From the NCBI RefSeq assembly GCF_014212315.1, contig NZ_JACKXE010000001.1, forward strand, positions 992,001 through 1,056,000: a DNA stretch of 64,000 nt, read 5' to 3'. The notes under the pieces are model-generated. The model ran no database searches, was not told the DNA's origin, and saw nothing but the letters and a program-made list of their open reading frames with translations. Source of the stretch: Nocardioides luti (GTDB lineage: Bacteria > Actinomycetota > Actinomycetes > Propionibacteriales > Nocardioidaceae). The position numbers and the translations under genes were made by a program. Numbering within the stretch: position 1 is the first letter of the stretch; every line of letters begins with the position of its first letter. Of the stretch, positions 35,997 to 47,100 are shown piece after piece.

Positions 35997-36878
35997 TCAG
36001 TGCGACGCGGTGGCCGGCGCGGGGGCGGCCGGCTGCTGCGGCGCCGGGGTGGCGCGGCGGCGGACGCCGAGGATGAACAGGGTCATCGTCGGGACGGCGT
36101 ACGCGACCCAGGCGACGGCCTCGAGCACGGTCGTGACGGGCGAGAAGTTGAAGACGCCCTTGAGGAGCGTGGCGTACCACGTGCTCGGGTCGATGGTGCC
36201 GGAGACGTCGAAGGCGATGCGGTTGAGGCCGGGCAGGATGCCGGCCTCCTGCAGGTCGTGGATGCCGTACGACAGGACGCCGGCCGCGACCACGATGAGG
36301 AACGCGCCGGTCCACGTGAAGAAGCGCGACAGGTTGATCGAGATGGCGCCGCGGTAGATCAGGTAGCCGAGGACGACGGCCGTGCCGAGACCGAGGAACG
36401 CGCCGAGCAGGGGCTCCCAGGTCGGGGTGACGGCGCCGGCGGCCTCACGGGTGCCGGCCTGCGTCGCGGCCCAGAGGAACAGCGCGGTCTCGAGGCCCTC
36501 GCGGCCCACGGCCAGCAGGGCGACCAGCGCGAGCGACCAGCGGCTGCCCTCGGCGGCCTTGTCGATCTGGCCGCGGAGCTCGCCGCCCATCGCGCGCGCG
36601 GCGCGGGCCATCCAGAAGATCATCCAGGTCACGAAGACCACGGCGATGAGCGACAGGAAGCCGCCGATCGCCTCCTGGGCGGTGAAGGTGAGGCCGCGCG
36701 GGCCGAAGGTCAGGACGGCACCGAAGGCGAGGCTGACGCAGATCGCGACCGCCACGCCGAGCCAGATCCGGCCGAGCAGGTGGCGACGGTCGGACTTCAC
36801 GAGGTAGGCGACCAGGATGCTCACGACAAGCGCGGCCTCGAGGCCCTCGCGGAGCCCGATCAAGTAGTTCGCGAACAC
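35997..36878 (-). CDS. efeU: Ferrous iron permease EfeU (FTR1 family)
   Basis: A 293-residue permease with about seven membrane helices. Two REGLE motifs are visible, in LIGLREGLEAALVVS (residues ~8-22) and AVGREGLETALFLW, the Glu-rich sites that carry iron in FTR1/EfeU. It transports oxidised iron supplied by EfeO/EfeB. It is the first gene of efeUOB; the efeO start is 43 nt downstream. A DtxR/IdeR-like box lies 33-51 nt before the start. Confidence 0.95.
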   Translation of the reverse strand: MFANYLIGLREGLEAALVVSILVAYLVKSDRRHLLGRIWLGVAVAICVSLAFGAVLTFGPRGLTFTAQEAIGGFLSLIAVVFVTWMIFWMARAARAMGGELRGQIDKAAEGSRWSLALVALLAVGREGLETALFLWAATQAGTREAAGAVTPTWEPLLGAFLGLGTAVVLGYLIYRGAISINLSRFFTWTGAFLIVVAAGVLSYGIHDLQEAGILPGLNRIAFDVSGTIDPSTWYATLLKGVFNFSPVTTVLEAVAWVAYAVPTMTLFILGVRRRATPAPQQPAAPAPATASH

Positions 36879-36910
36879 GGCAGTCCTTGTCGGAGTGAGG
36901 CAATGCTTAG

Positions 36911-36929
36911 TTAGGCGTGCCTCACCTTA
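36911..36929. promoter_or_regulatory. DtxR/IdeR-type iron box before efeU (weaker)
   Basis: TTAGGCGTGCCTCACCTTA matches the recalled DtxR/IdeR consensus at about 15 of 19 positions, and a second TTAG precedes it at 36907. It lies 33 nt upstream of efeU. Its half-sites suggest iron control in common with the siderophore importer. Confidence 0.7.
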
Positions 36930-36989
36930 CACCTGCCGTGCCGCCGCGGGAACGGGGTGTGGGTCACACTCCGGTCCCCCCGGCGAGGG

Positions 36990-37706
36990 TCAGATCGCGC
37001 AGCCGTCTGGCCCGCAGGTCTCGCCGCCACCGGCCGGGCTGGCGACCATGTCGAGGACCGGGTGGCTGGCGGCCCAGGCCTGGTCCAGCACCTGGCTGAA
37101 CGCCTCGGCCGGCTGCGCCCCGCTGACGCCGTACGCCTGGTCGATGACGAAGAAGGGCACGCCCGTGGCGCCGTACGCCCGCGCCTGCGCGATGTCGGCC
37201 TGGACGGCGCCGGCGAACTCGTCGCTCTCGAGCACCTCGGTGACCCGGGCCTCGTCGAGGCCGGCCGTGGTCGCCGCTCGGCGGAGCACGTCGTGGTCGC
37301 CGATGTCCTCGGCGTTCACGAAGTACGCCGCCAGCAGGGCCTCCTTGAGGTCGCGCTGCAGCGCGGGGCCACCGGTCTCGAGCGCGAGGTGCAGGATGCG
37401 GTGCGCGTCGATCGTGTTGGTGTGGACGTTCTCGAGGAGCCGGAAGGCCAGCCCCTCCTCGGCCGCGGTGGCGACCAGCTGCTGCTGCATCTGGCGCATC
37501 TCGGCCTCGCTGCGGCCGTACTTCCGCGCGAGCACCGGCGTGGTCAGCTCGTGACCGTGGTGCGGGGCGCTGGGGTCCAGCTCGAAGGAGCGGTAGACCA
37601 CCTCGACCTCGTCGGCGTGGGCGAAGCCGGCCAGGGCGGTCTCGAGGCGCCGCTTGCCGATGTAGCACCACGGGCAGACGACGTCGGACCAGATCTCGAT
37701 ACGCAT
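36990..37706 (-). CDS. DsbA-family oxidoreductase, FrnE-like
   Basis: A 238-residue cytoplasmic thioredoxin-fold protein. CPWC sits at residues 11-14 right after the first strand, followed by the helical insertion and cis-Pro in TGVPFFVID. This matches the FrnE/2-hydroxychromene-2-carboxylate isomerase-like group of DsbA proteins. A Cys pair at the C-terminal end (ETCGPDGCAI) resembles the second FrnE redox pair. Substrates are unknown; a role in oxidative stress is possible. No signal peptide is present. Confidence 0.92.
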   Translation of the reverse strand: MRIEIWSDVVCPWCYIGKRRLETALAGFAHADEVEVVYRSFELDPSAPHHGHELTTPVLARKYGRSEAEMRQMQQQLVATAAEEGLAFRLLENVHTNTIDAHRILHLALETGGPALQRDLKEALLAAYFVNAEDIGDHDVLRRAATTAGLDEARVTEVLESDEFAGAVQADIAQARAYGATGVPFFVIDQAYGVSGAQPAEAFSQVLDQAWAASHPVLDMVASPAGGGETCGPDGCAI

Positions 37707-37748
37707 GTCTGGCTCAACCGAGGCCGGCCGCCCGATGTTCCCGGCTGC

Positions 37749-37826
37749 CGAGTCGGCGCATCTGCAGCAAGAACAGGGCGAGTCGGCGCATCTGCAGCAA
37801 CATTTCCCTGCAGATGCGCCGACTCG
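37749..37826. repeat. GAGTCGGCGCATCTGCAG repeat/hairpin, copy 1
   Basis: A 22-nt unit starting CGAGTCGGCGCATCTGCAG occurs twice in tandem (37749-37770 and 37779-37800, period 30), followed by one inverted copy (37808-37826). Copy 2 and the inverted copy form a perfect 19-bp stem with a 10-nt loop. It lies 14 nt beyond the permease stop. A relative is at 40239-40294. Confidence 0.9.
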
Positions 37827-37839
37827 GCGATGGCGGGGG

Positions 37840-39498
37840 TCAGTGCGCGACGGGCTCCATGCCCTCCTCGGGCTCCTCGACCTCGCCGATCATCTCCTCG
37901 ATCTTCTCGGTGCTCAGGCCGACGGCCATCGCCCAGTAGTAGATGACCAGGCTCCAGACCGCGACGACGAACATGTCCCAGCCGAAGCCGATGAGCGCGT
38001 CGTCGCCCTTCGGGCCGAAGTCGCTGACGTAGATGATCACGCCCATGCCGAGGAGGTACGGGATCAGCCAGGACGCGGCCTTCCAGTCGAGCGTCGGCTT
38101 GTGCTCGTTGAGCTTGAAGACCCGGTTGGCGACCAGGATCGCGTAGCCGATGAGGATCGAGACGCCGAGCTTCCACACGGTGTCCCAGCCGGTCCACAGG
38201 ATGATCAGGTTGGCGATCACGAACGCCAGCGGCGACAGGATCTCGGCCGCCGGCAGGCGGTAGGGACGCTCCGCGTCCGGCAGCCGACGCCGGAAGACGC
38301 CCAGCGAGAGCGGCGCCCCGCCGTACATCAGGACCGAGGCGCTCGTGATCAGCCCGACCAGCGACTGCCAGCTCGGGAACGGCAGGAAACAGATGCAGCC
38401 GGTGACGAAGGCGGCGAGCAGCCCGACCCACGGCACGTTGCGCTTGTTGGTCCACTCGAAGGCGGAGGGGACGTAGCCGTTGCGGGACAGGCCGTACGCC
38501 AGCCGCGAGCTGCCGGTCGTGTAGATCAGGCCGGTGCCACCGGGACTGATGATCGCGTCGGCGTAGATGATCGCGGCCAGCCAGCCGATGCTCAGCAGGC
38601 TCGCGATCTCGGCGAACGGGCCGGTGAACGTCGTGTAGAGGCCGTCGCCGACCTGGTCCCAGGTGTCGCCGATCGCGCTCTTGGGGAGCGCGAAGAGGAA
38701 GCAGAGCTGGAGCAGGATGTAGAGGATCGTGCCGAAGACGACCGAGCCGATGATCGCGAACGGGACGTCGCGCTTGGGGTTGGCCGACTCCCCCGCCAGC
38801 TGGTCGGCCTGCTCGAAGCCGAGGTAGCTGAAGATGATGCCGCCGGTCGAGACCGCGGCGAAGATGCCCTTGAGTCCCTCGGGGTTGAAGCCGTTGGCCG
38901 CCGTCAGGTTGCTGGTGTCGAAGTTGGCGAGCGCCAGCACCAGGATCGTGAGCAGCGGGATCGCGATCTTCCACCACGTCGCCGCGCTGTTGGTGGCCGC
39001 GAGCTTCTTGACGCCGAGGAAGTTGATGGCCGTCAGGACCGCCATCAGGATGATCGCGACCACGATGCCGGTGAAGCTGAGCACGGCCGTGTCCGGGTTG
39101 ATCCAGCCGTCCGCGAAGCCGTAGTGGCCGGCGTACGTCAGCATCGCGGAGACCTCGATCGGCGCGACGGTCGCGGCGTTGAGCCACGCGAACCAGCCGA
39201 ACGACGCCCCGGCGACGCCCCCGAAGGCGTAGTGCGGGAACCGGGCGGTGCCGCCGGAGACGGGATACATCCCGCCGAGCTCAGCGTGCACGAGGGCCAG
39301 GACCACGATGGCGACGCCACCGACGATCCAGGAGATGATCGCGGCCGGGCCGGCGGCGATGAGCGCCTCCTGCGGGCCGAAGAGCCATCCGGACCCGATG
39401 ATCGAGCCCATCGAGGCCCAGGTGAGGCCGATGATGCCGACCTCGCGGACCAGCTTGGTGTTGCGTTGCTTCGGCTGGGGAGCCTCTGTGACTGTCAT
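37840..39498 (-). CDS. APC-family amino acid permease
   Basis: A 552-residue transporter with about twelve to fourteen membrane helices. The first helix region (GIIGLTWASMGSIIGSGWLFGPQEA) carries the unwound Gly-rich site of the APC superfamily. Amino acids or related compounds are the likely cargo; similarity of the N-terminus suggests the aspartate:proton symporter subgroup, but that is uncertain. The start ATG 39498 has GGAGG 4 nt upstream, so the longer frame is rejected. It is transcribed alone from a promoter with a small palindrome. Confidence 0.9.
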   Translation of the reverse strand: MTVTEAPQPKQRNTKLVREVGIIGLTWASMGSIIGSGWLFGPQEALIAAGPAAIISWIVGGVAIVVLALVHAELGGMYPVSGGTARFPHYAFGGVAGASFGWFAWLNAATVAPIEVSAMLTYAGHYGFADGWINPDTAVLSFTGIVVAIILMAVLTAINFLGVKKLAATNSAATWWKIAIPLLTILVLALANFDTSNLTAANGFNPEGLKGIFAAVSTGGIIFSYLGFEQADQLAGESANPKRDVPFAIIGSVVFGTILYILLQLCFLFALPKSAIGDTWDQVGDGLYTTFTGPFAEIASLLSIGWLAAIIYADAIISPGGTGLIYTTGSSRLAYGLSRNGYVPSAFEWTNKRNVPWVGLLAAFVTGCICFLPFPSWQSLVGLITSASVLMYGGAPLSLGVFRRRLPDAERPYRLPAAEILSPLAFVIANLIILWTGWDTVWKLGVSILIGYAILVANRVFKLNEHKPTLDWKAASWLIPYLLGMGVIIYVSDFGPKGDDALIGFGWDMFVVAVWSLVIYYWAMAVGLSTEKIEEMIGEVEEPEEGMEPVAH

Positions 39499-39523
39499 CC
39501 GACCTCCGAGGGAAGGGGCTACA

Positions 39524-39545
39524 ACGAACGAAACCTCTCGTTCGT
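39524..39545. promoter_or_regulatory. Palindrome upstream of APC permease
   Basis: ACGAACGA (39524-39531) and TCGTTCGT (39538-39545) are perfect 8-bp arms with a 6-nt spacer. It lies 26 nt before the permease start, in the divergent gap with the 198-residue protein gene. It could be an operator. No regulator is encoded next to it. Confidence 0.6.
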
Positions 39546-39634
39546 GCCCACTTCCCCGGGAATTCACACCCAGATCGTGATCGTCGGGCGGAGCACGGTT
39601 CTGCGACGGGGGCGCCCCTCCAGCGGCATACTCC

Positions 39635-40231
39635 GTGACCGTGACCGCCCTCGACACCTCGCCGCGCCCGCCCTCATCCGAGGACACCGGACGGCCGACC
39701 CGGCTGCGGCGCGTCGCGCTCGGCGCCCTGGTGCTCGCCGTCGTCGCGGCGGTTGTCGCCGTCGGCTGGACGTGGCGGCACCCGACGGCGTTCGAGCCGT
39801 ACGGCGGGTGGGGGGTCGGGTCGACCCGCGCGACGGTCGGAGAGACGATGTACGTCGGGGTGACCTACCCGGACGGGCGGGGCGAGTCCCGGGTCCACCT
39901 CCACGGTGCGACTCCGCACGGCGTGAGCGACTCGGCCGACTCGAGCGGTGCGACCTTCGACTACTACCTGTGCACGCACGTCGCCGGGGCGTCGTACGCC
40001 CCCATCGGCGTCGTCGCGGAGGCGGACTTCCGCCAGGACTGCGCCGACCCCGTCGCGGCCACCGACGCGATGGCCTGGGTCGGGACCCAGCAGCTGGTCG
40101 TGGCGATCACGCCGACGCGCGCGGGGACGCTGGTGTTCCACGGCTTCGACCTGGACTACAGCGACGGTTGGCAGGACGGCGCCCAGTGGGTCGGCGGGGA
40201 CGTGAGCCTGCTCGTGTCGCCCGGCCGCTGA
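39635..40231 (+). CDS. Single-pass membrane protein of unknown function
   Basis: A 198-residue protein. Residues ~25-47 form one membrane helix after a basic N-terminus, and the remaining ~150 residues are extracytoplasmic, beta-rich, with a Cys pair (CTHVAGA and DCADP) that may form a disulfide. No family is recognised. GTG 39635 is used; a second GTG six nt later is in frame. It is convergent with ilvC, with a hairpin repeat between them. Confidence 0.72.
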   Translation: MTVTALDTSPRPPSSEDTGRPTRLRRVALGALVLAVVAAVVAVGWTWRHPTAFEPYGGWGVGSTRATVGETMYVGVTYPDGRGESRVHLHGATPHGVSDSADSSGATFDYYLCTHVAGASYAPIGVVAEADFRQDCADPVAATDAMAWVGTQQLVVAITPTRAGTLVFHGFDLDYSDGWQDGAQWVGGDVSLLVSPGR

Positions 40232-40238
40232 TGCAGCA

Positions 40239-40294
40239 ACGCCGAGCCGGCACATCTGCACGGAGGAACCCGTGCAGATGCGCCGACTCGGCGT
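40239..40294. repeat. GAGTCGGCGCATCTGCA-type hairpin, copy 2
   Basis: Arms at 40239-40263 and 40270-40294 (25 bp, three mismatches) surround a 6-nt loop. The inner part shares CATCTGCA and GCAGATGCGCCGACTCG with the repeat at 37749-37826. It lies between two convergent gene ends and has no T-tract. Confidence 0.88.
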
Positions 40295-40302
40295 CGGCGG
40301 GG

Positions 40303-41421
<1,119 letters not shown>

Positions 41422-41970
41422 TCAGGCCGTGCGGGCCGGTGGCGCCGGGACGGGCACGGGCACGGGCCGGAGCGTGCGCTCGCTGACCGACCGGGAGCCC
41501 CGGCCGATCGCGACCATGCCGGACTGCACGAGCTCGCGGATCCCGAAGGGCTCCACGACGCGCAGGAAGTCGGCCAGCTTGGCGGCGTTGCCGGTGATCT
41601 GGACGGTGACCGCGTCGGTCGCCACGTCGACGACCTTGGCGCGGAAGAGCTGGACGGTGTCGAGCACCTGGCCCCGGGTCTCGGTGGTGGCGCCGATCTT
41701 GACCATCATCAGCTCGCGGTTGACCGAGGCCGTCGGGTCGAGCTCGACGATCTTGATCACCTCGACCAGCTTGTTGAGCTGCTTGGTGACCTGCTCGAGC
41801 GGGGACTCGTCGACGCTGACCACGATGGTCATGCGGGAGACCTCGGGGTGCTCGGTCGGTCCCACGGCGAGCGAGTCGATGTTGAAGCCGCGGCGGCTGA
41901 ACAGGCCGGCGATCCGGGCGAGGACACCGGGCTTGTTCTCGACCAGGACGCTGAGGGTGTGGGTGCTCAT
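41422..41970 (-). CDS. ilvN: Acetolactate synthase small (regulatory) subunit
   Basis: A 182-residue protein with an N-terminal ACT domain (TLSVLVENKPGVLARIAGLFSRRGFNIDSL) and a C-terminal domain that stimulates IlvB and gives valine feedback. The core length fits IlvN; the tail is an unusual proline/valine repeat (VPVPVPAPP). ATG 41970 shares one base with the ilvB stop (TGATG), so translation is coupled. Confidence 0.96.
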   Translation of the reverse strand: MSTHTLSVLVENKPGVLARIAGLFSRRGFNIDSLAVGPTEHPEVSRMTIVVSVDESPLEQVTKQLNKLVEVIKIVELDPTASVNRELMMVKIGATTETRGQVLDTVQLFRAKVVDVATDAVTVQITGNAAKLADFLRVVEPFGIRELVQSGMVAIGRGSRSVSERTLRPVPVPVPAPPARTA

Positions 41971-43712
41971 CACAGGTCGTCCTTGTCGAACTCGGGGGCC
42001 AGGTCGCGGGCGTACTTGATCTCGTCGTTGCTGGTGCCGGCGGCGACCATCGGCCAGACCATGGCGTCGCGGTGGACGCGGAAGTCGACGACGACGGGCA
42101 CGTCGTTGATCTCCATCGCCTTGTTGATGGTGGCGTCCACGTCGGCGGGGTCCTCGCAGGCGAGCCCGACGCAGCCGTAGGCCTCGGCGAGCTTCACGAA
42201 GTCGGGGATCCGCTTCGAGTGCAGGTCGGTGTTGGAGTAGCGCTCGTTGTAGAAGAGCGTCTGCCACTGGCGCACCATGCCGAGCGACTCGTTGTTGATG
42301 ATCGCGACCTTGATCGGGATGTCGTTGATCGCGCAGGTGGCGAGCTCCTGGTTGGTCATCTGGAAGCAGCCGTCGCCGTCGATCGCCCAGACGGTCGAGT
42401 CGGGCATGCCGACCTTGGCCCCCATCGCGGCGGGCACGGAGTAGCCCATCGTGCCGAGGCCGCCGGAGTTCAGCCAGGTGTTCGGCTTCTCGTAGCTGAT
42501 GAAGTGCGCGGCCCACATCTGGTGCTGCCCCACGCCCGAGGTGAAGATCGTGTCGGGGCCGGAGATCGCGCCGAGACGCTCGATGACGTACTGCGGGCTG
42601 AGGCTGCCGTCGGCCGGCGTGTCGTAGCCGAGCGGGTAGCGCATCTTGATGCCGGCGAGGAACTCCACCCAGGCCTGGTAGTCGCCGGTGTGCCCGGCGT
42701 CCGCCTCGGCCTTGAGGGCCACGACGAGGTCGCTGATGACCTCGCGGCAGTCCCCCACGATCGGGACGTCGGCGACGCGGTTCTTGCCGATCTCGGCCGG
42801 GTCGATGTCGGCGTGGATGACCTTGGCGCCGGGGGCGAACGAGTCGAGGTTGCCGGTCACCCGGTCGTCGAAGCGGGCGCCGAGGCTGATGATCAGGTCG
42901 CTGCGCTGCAGACCCGCGACCGCGGCGACGGTGCCGTGCATGCCGGGCATGCCGAGGTGCTGCGGGTGGCTGTCGGGGAACGCGCCCCGGGCCATCAGCG
43001 TGGTCACGACGGGCATCCCGGTGAGCTCCGCGAGCACCTTGAGCTCACGCGAGGCGGCGGCGCGGATCGTGCCGCCCCCGACGTACAGGACGGGACGGCG
43101 GGCCTCGAGGATCAGCTTCGCGGCCTCGCGGATCTGCTTGGCGTGCGGCTTGGTGACGGGGCGGTAGCCGGGCAGCTGGAGCTCGGTCGGCCACGCGTAG
43201 TCGGTCATCGACTGCAGCGCGGACTTCGCGACGTCGACGAGCACGGGGCCGGGGCGACCGGTCGAGGCGATGTAGAACGCCTCGGCGACCGTCCGCGGGA
43301 TGTCGAGCGGGTCGGTGACGAGGAAGTTGTGCTTGGTGATCGGCATCGTGATGCCGCGGATGTCGGCCTCTTGGAAGGCGTCCGTCCCGATCATCGCGGC
43401 GCCCACCTGGCCGGTGATCGCGACCAGCGGGACCGAGTCCATGTGCGCGTCGGCGAGCGGGGTCACGAGGTTGGTCGCGCCGGGTCCCGAGGTCGCCATG
43501 CAGACGCCGACCTTGCCGGTCGCGGACGCGTAGCCCTGCGCCGCGTGGCCCGCGCCCTGCTCGTGCCGCACGAGGATGTGGCGGATCGAGCTGTCCATGA
43601 GGGGGTCGTACGCCGGGAGGATCGCGCCACCCGGGATGCCGAAGATGTTCTCGGCCCCGGCCGCCTCCAGCGACTTGATCAGGCTCTGCGCGCCGGTGAT
43701 CTGCTCGCTCAT
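41970..43712 (-). CDS. ilvB: Acetolactate synthase large (catalytic) subunit
   Basis: A 580-residue ThDP enzyme that makes acetolactate and acetohydroxybutyrate, the first common step of valine, leucine and isoleucine synthesis. The catalytic Glu is in [15 protein letters not shown] (residues ~46-60); the ThDP/Mg motif [15 protein letters not shown]...NNE is present. Length is normal. ATG 43712 is preferred over the extension to 43889, because AGGAAG precedes it and the leader peptide and attenuator occupy the extension. Confidence 0.96.
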   Translation of the reverse strand: MSEQITGAQSLIKSLEAAGAENIFGIPGGAILPAYDPLMDSSIRHILVRHEQGAGHAAQGYASATGKVGVCMATSGPGATNLVTPLADAHMDSVPLVAITGQVGAAMIGTDAFQEADIRGITMPITKHNFLVTDPLDIPRTVAEAFYIASTGRPGPVLVDVAKSALQSMTDYAWPTELQLPGYRPVTKPHAKQIREAAKLILEARRPVLYVGGGTIRAAASRELKVLAELTGMPVVTTLMARGAFPDSHPQHLGMPGMHGTVAAVAGLQRSDLIISLGARFDDRVTGNLDSFAPGAKVIHADIDPAEIGKNRVADVPIVGDCREVISDLVVALKAEADAGHTGDYQAWVEFLAGIKMRYPLGYDTPADGSLSPQYVIERLGAISGPDTIFTSGVGQHQMWAAHFISYEKPNTWLNSGGLGTMGYSVPAAMGAKVGMPDSTVWAIDGDGCFQMTNQELATCAINDIPIKVAIINNESLGMVRQWQTLFYNERYSNTDLHSKRIPDFVKLAEAYGCVGLACEDPADVDATINKAMEINDVPVVVDFRVHRDAMVWPMVAAGTSNDEIKYARDLAPEFDKDDL

Positions 43713-43776
43713 CCCCTTGCTTCCTGTTCCGGTCACCCGCCCCGCGGACGACCTGCTCGTGGTGCTGCCCTGCCCA

Positions 43777-43811
43777 ACAAAAAACCCCTCGGCCGGTGGG
43801 CAACGAGGGGT
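43777..43811 (-). terminator. Attenuator terminator upstream of ilvB
   Basis: On the minus strand, ACCCCTCG and CGAGGGGT (8 bp) flank a 12-nt loop and are followed by a run of six T's. It lies 65 nt before the ilvB start and 28 nt after the leader stop, in the arrangement used for transcription attenuation. Confidence 0.92.
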
Positions 43812-43839
43812 GACGCGCGTGCTGTGGGTCGGTGTCGAC

Positions 43840-43881
43840 TCAGCCCGCGCGCCGCGAAAGTACGAGAATCTCCGTCTGCAT
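43840..43881 (-). CDS. ilvB leader peptide (Ile-Leu-Val-Leu)
   Basis: A 13-codon frame encodes [13 protein letters not shown] followed by TGA. The ILVL stretch is the stalling element expected for ilvBNC control and matches the actinobacterial leader pattern known from Streptomyces (recalled as MRTRILVLGKRVG). Upstream, TGACGG-N17-TAGCGT on the minus strand is a candidate promoter, giving a short 5' leader. Confidence 0.93.
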   Translation of the reverse strand: MQTEILVLSRRAG

Positions 43882-43889
43882 GCCAGCAC

Positions 43890-44162
43890 GCTAGCCGCCG
43901 CGACCCGGGGCCGTCATCCCGCCCCTCGCGCTGTCTCGTCCACTGAGACGACGATCCCACCAAACGGACGGCCACGGGGAGGCAGACGGGAGGTTGCGCG
44001 AATCCTGTTAATTCCTGTCGCAGATCCTCCACAACGGGCAATTTCGCGCTTAAGGTGCCACGGGCCGCATGTCATCCACGTCACACCCGGAACACGCGGT
44101 CAGCACCCCCCACACGACAGGGATGTCCTGCCGTCCGCCTCATGCTCGAAAGGGGATCTCGG
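43890..44162. other. Gap between ilvB leader and subtilase gene
   Basis: No gene is seen. It contains promoters for the leftward ilvBNC unit and the rightward subtilase, and GAAAGGGG (44148-44155) is the likely ribosome site for the latter. The stretch 43990-44055 is AT-richer (GTTAATTCC) than surrounding DNA. Confidence 0.5.
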
Positions 44163-47100
44163 GTGAACCGATCCCGATCCGTCCGCTGGTCAGCGTTGAC
44201 CGCGTTGGCCCTGGCTGCCACCACCGCAGCCACGGCCAGTCCGTCCCTCGCCGCTCAGGACACGCGTCCTGCGGCGAAGGCGCCTGCTCTTCACCACGGC
44301 AAGCTCCAGCCCGGGGCCAAGGCCTTCACCAACCCGCTGACCGTCGCCGACGGTCGTCAGTCCGTCCTCGTGGAGCTCGCCGGTGCCAGTGGCGCCGACG
44401 TCGCCAGCCGCGGCGGCTCGGTCTCGGCCCTCCGGGCCCAGGTCGCGCGCGCTGCGGAGGGTGCGCTCGCCTCGGCCCGCTCGGCCGACAAGCGCGCGAC
44501 GCAGATCTTCACGATCTCCAACGCCCTGCCGGGCGTCGGGCTGAAGACGACCGCCGCCGGTGTGCGGGCCCTGCTCGCCAACGACGACGTCGTCTCGGTG
44601 ACCCGGATCGCGACGCAGTCGCCGTCCAACGCGAACGTCGCCTCGCTGGTCAAGGCCGTCGACACCTGGAAGTACGCCGGCAACACCGGCAAGGGCGTCA
44701 AGGTCGGGATCATCGACACCGGGCTCGACTACACGCACGCCGACTTCGGCGGCGTGGGCACGGTGGAGGCCTACCAGGCCGCGCTGGCCAGCGACACCGA
44801 CCCGGGCTGGCGTGCCGCGCTGCCGAAGAAGGCCAAGGCCAAGATCATCGGCGGCCACGACTTCGTCGGCGACGACTACAACGCCGACCCGACGTCGGCG
44901 TCCTACCAGCCCGTCCCGAAGCCGGACGAGAACCCCCTCGACTGCAACGAGCACGGCACCCACGTCGCGGGCACCGCGGCCGGGTACGGCGTGGGCGGCA
45001 ACGGCAAGGTCTTCAGCGGCAAGTACAAGAAGCTCAACAAGAGCAAGCTGCTCAAGATGGACATCGGCCCGGGCATGGCGCCCGAGGCCCAGCTCTACCC
45101 GCTGCGCGTCTTCGGCTGCGACGGCTCCACCGACGTCACGATCGCCGCCCTCGACTGGGCGCTCGACCCGAACGGCGACGGCAACTTCAAGGACCACCTC
45201 GACATCGTCAACCTGTCCCTGGGCAGCGACTACGGCAACGAGGACAGCGCCGACAACAAGGTCGTCGACGCCCTCGCCCGCCACGGCGTGCTCTCGGTCA
45301 TCGCGATGGGCAACGCGGGCGACATCACCGACATCGGTGGCGAGCCCGGCAACGCGACCAGCTCCCTGGCCGTGGCGAGCACCGTCGACGCGCTCCAGCA
45401 GCGCGACGGCATCAAGGTGAACGCCCCGTCCGGCGTCGCCGGCATCGCCGCCGGCCAGATGTCGGTCGCCTACGACTGGCCGAACAACGGCCCGACCGGC
45501 CAGCCGGTCACCGGCACCGTCGCGACCATCCCCGGCGCCAACGCCGACGGCTGCTCGCCGCTGTCGGCCTCCGACGCCGCCAAGGTCGCCGGCAAGGTCG
45601 CCTGGCTCGAGTGGGACGACAACGACGCCACGCGTCGCTGCGGCTCCGTCGGCCGCTCGGCCAACGTCAAGAACGCCGGTGCCATCGGTGCCGTCTTCAC
45701 CTCGGGCCTGAACGTCTTCGGCGCCGGCATCACCGGCGACACGCAGATCCCGGTCTTCCAGCTCCCCAAGGTCGGCACGGACAAGCTCCGTCCCGCCGCC
45801 GAGGCCGGCACCCTGAACGTCACCTTCGACGGCGCCCTCCAGGCGACGATCAAGGACGTCACGCCGTCCATCTCGGACACGCTGTCGAGCTTCAGCTCGC
45901 GCGGCACCCACGGCTCCATCAACTCCGTGAAGCCCGACGTCGCCGCTCCCGGTGACACGGTCAGCTCCGCGGGCGTGGGCACGGGCAACAAGGTCCTCAC
46001 GATCTCGGGCACCTCGATGGCCACCCCGGTCACCGCCGGTGTCGCCGCGCTCGTCAAGGCCGCCCACCCCAAGTGGTCGCCGCTCCTCGTCAAGGCCGCC
46101 GTCATGAACACCGCCGGCCACGACGTCTACACCGAGCCCAACCACAAGGGAAAGCGCTACGCGCCGGCCCGGGTCGGCTCCGGCCGCATCGACGCGCGCG
46201 CCGCGTCCGCGACCAAGGTCCTCGCCTACACCAAGGGCAAGAACAACCCGGTCTCCGCGAGCTTCGGCGTCGTCCCGGTGCCCGTCAACGGTGGCAAGGT
46301 GACCAAGACCAAGAAGGTCAAGATCAAGAACGTCGGCAAGAAGACGCAGACGATCAAGCTGGCCTACCAGGCCGTCAACACCTCCCCCGGCGCGAAGTAC
46401 TCCGTCTCGCCGAAGTCGGTGACGATCAAGAAGGGCAAGGCCAAGACCGTCAAGGTCACGCTCACGGTCGACCCCAAGGCGCTGCGCCACACCATCGACC
46501 CCACGATGGCCACCACGCAGACCAACGTCTACTACGACCAGGACCAGGCGCGTCAGTACGTCACCGACGCGTCCGGCCGCCTGCTGGTCAAGCCCGGCAA
46601 GAAGGCCGCGCTGCGCGTGCCCGTCTACGCCGCTCCGAAGCCCGTCTCCGTCACCAAGGCGACCGCCGGCGCGACCGGCGTCGACCTCGCGGGCGCGGGC
46701 GTCAAGCAGGGCTCCGACTCCACGGCGTACACCTCGCTGGTCTCGGTCCTCGAGCTCGGGGCCACCAGCCCCAAGCTGCCGACCTGCACCGACACCGTCA
46801 CGACCGGTTGCGCCACCACGCGCACCGAGCGCGCCGGTGACCTGCAGTACGTCGGGGCGGTCCGCACCGGCACCGGTCAGGACAGCCTGCTGACCTTCGG
46901 TCTGTCGACGTACGCCGACTGGGTGGACGTGGGCACGGTGAACGTGCCGTTCGTCGACTACGACGTCGACGGCGACCAGACGCCGGACTTCGAGACCTAC
47001 ATCCAGCCGATCGCGGACACCGACCTGCTGTACGCCTGGACGGTCGACCTCGCGTCGGGCGACCTGGTGGACCTCGAGCCGGTGAACCAGCTGCTGGGTG

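Noticed and set aside
37749..37800. Two 22-nt direct repeats with a 30-nt period considered as a CRISPR remnant
   Set aside because: Only two units, an 8-nt spacer and an inverted third copy; no cas genes are nearby. It is a hairpin repeat.
42072..43946. 624-codon plus-strand frame opposite ilvB
   Set aside because: Antisense to a complete ilvB gene and its leader; no recognisable product.
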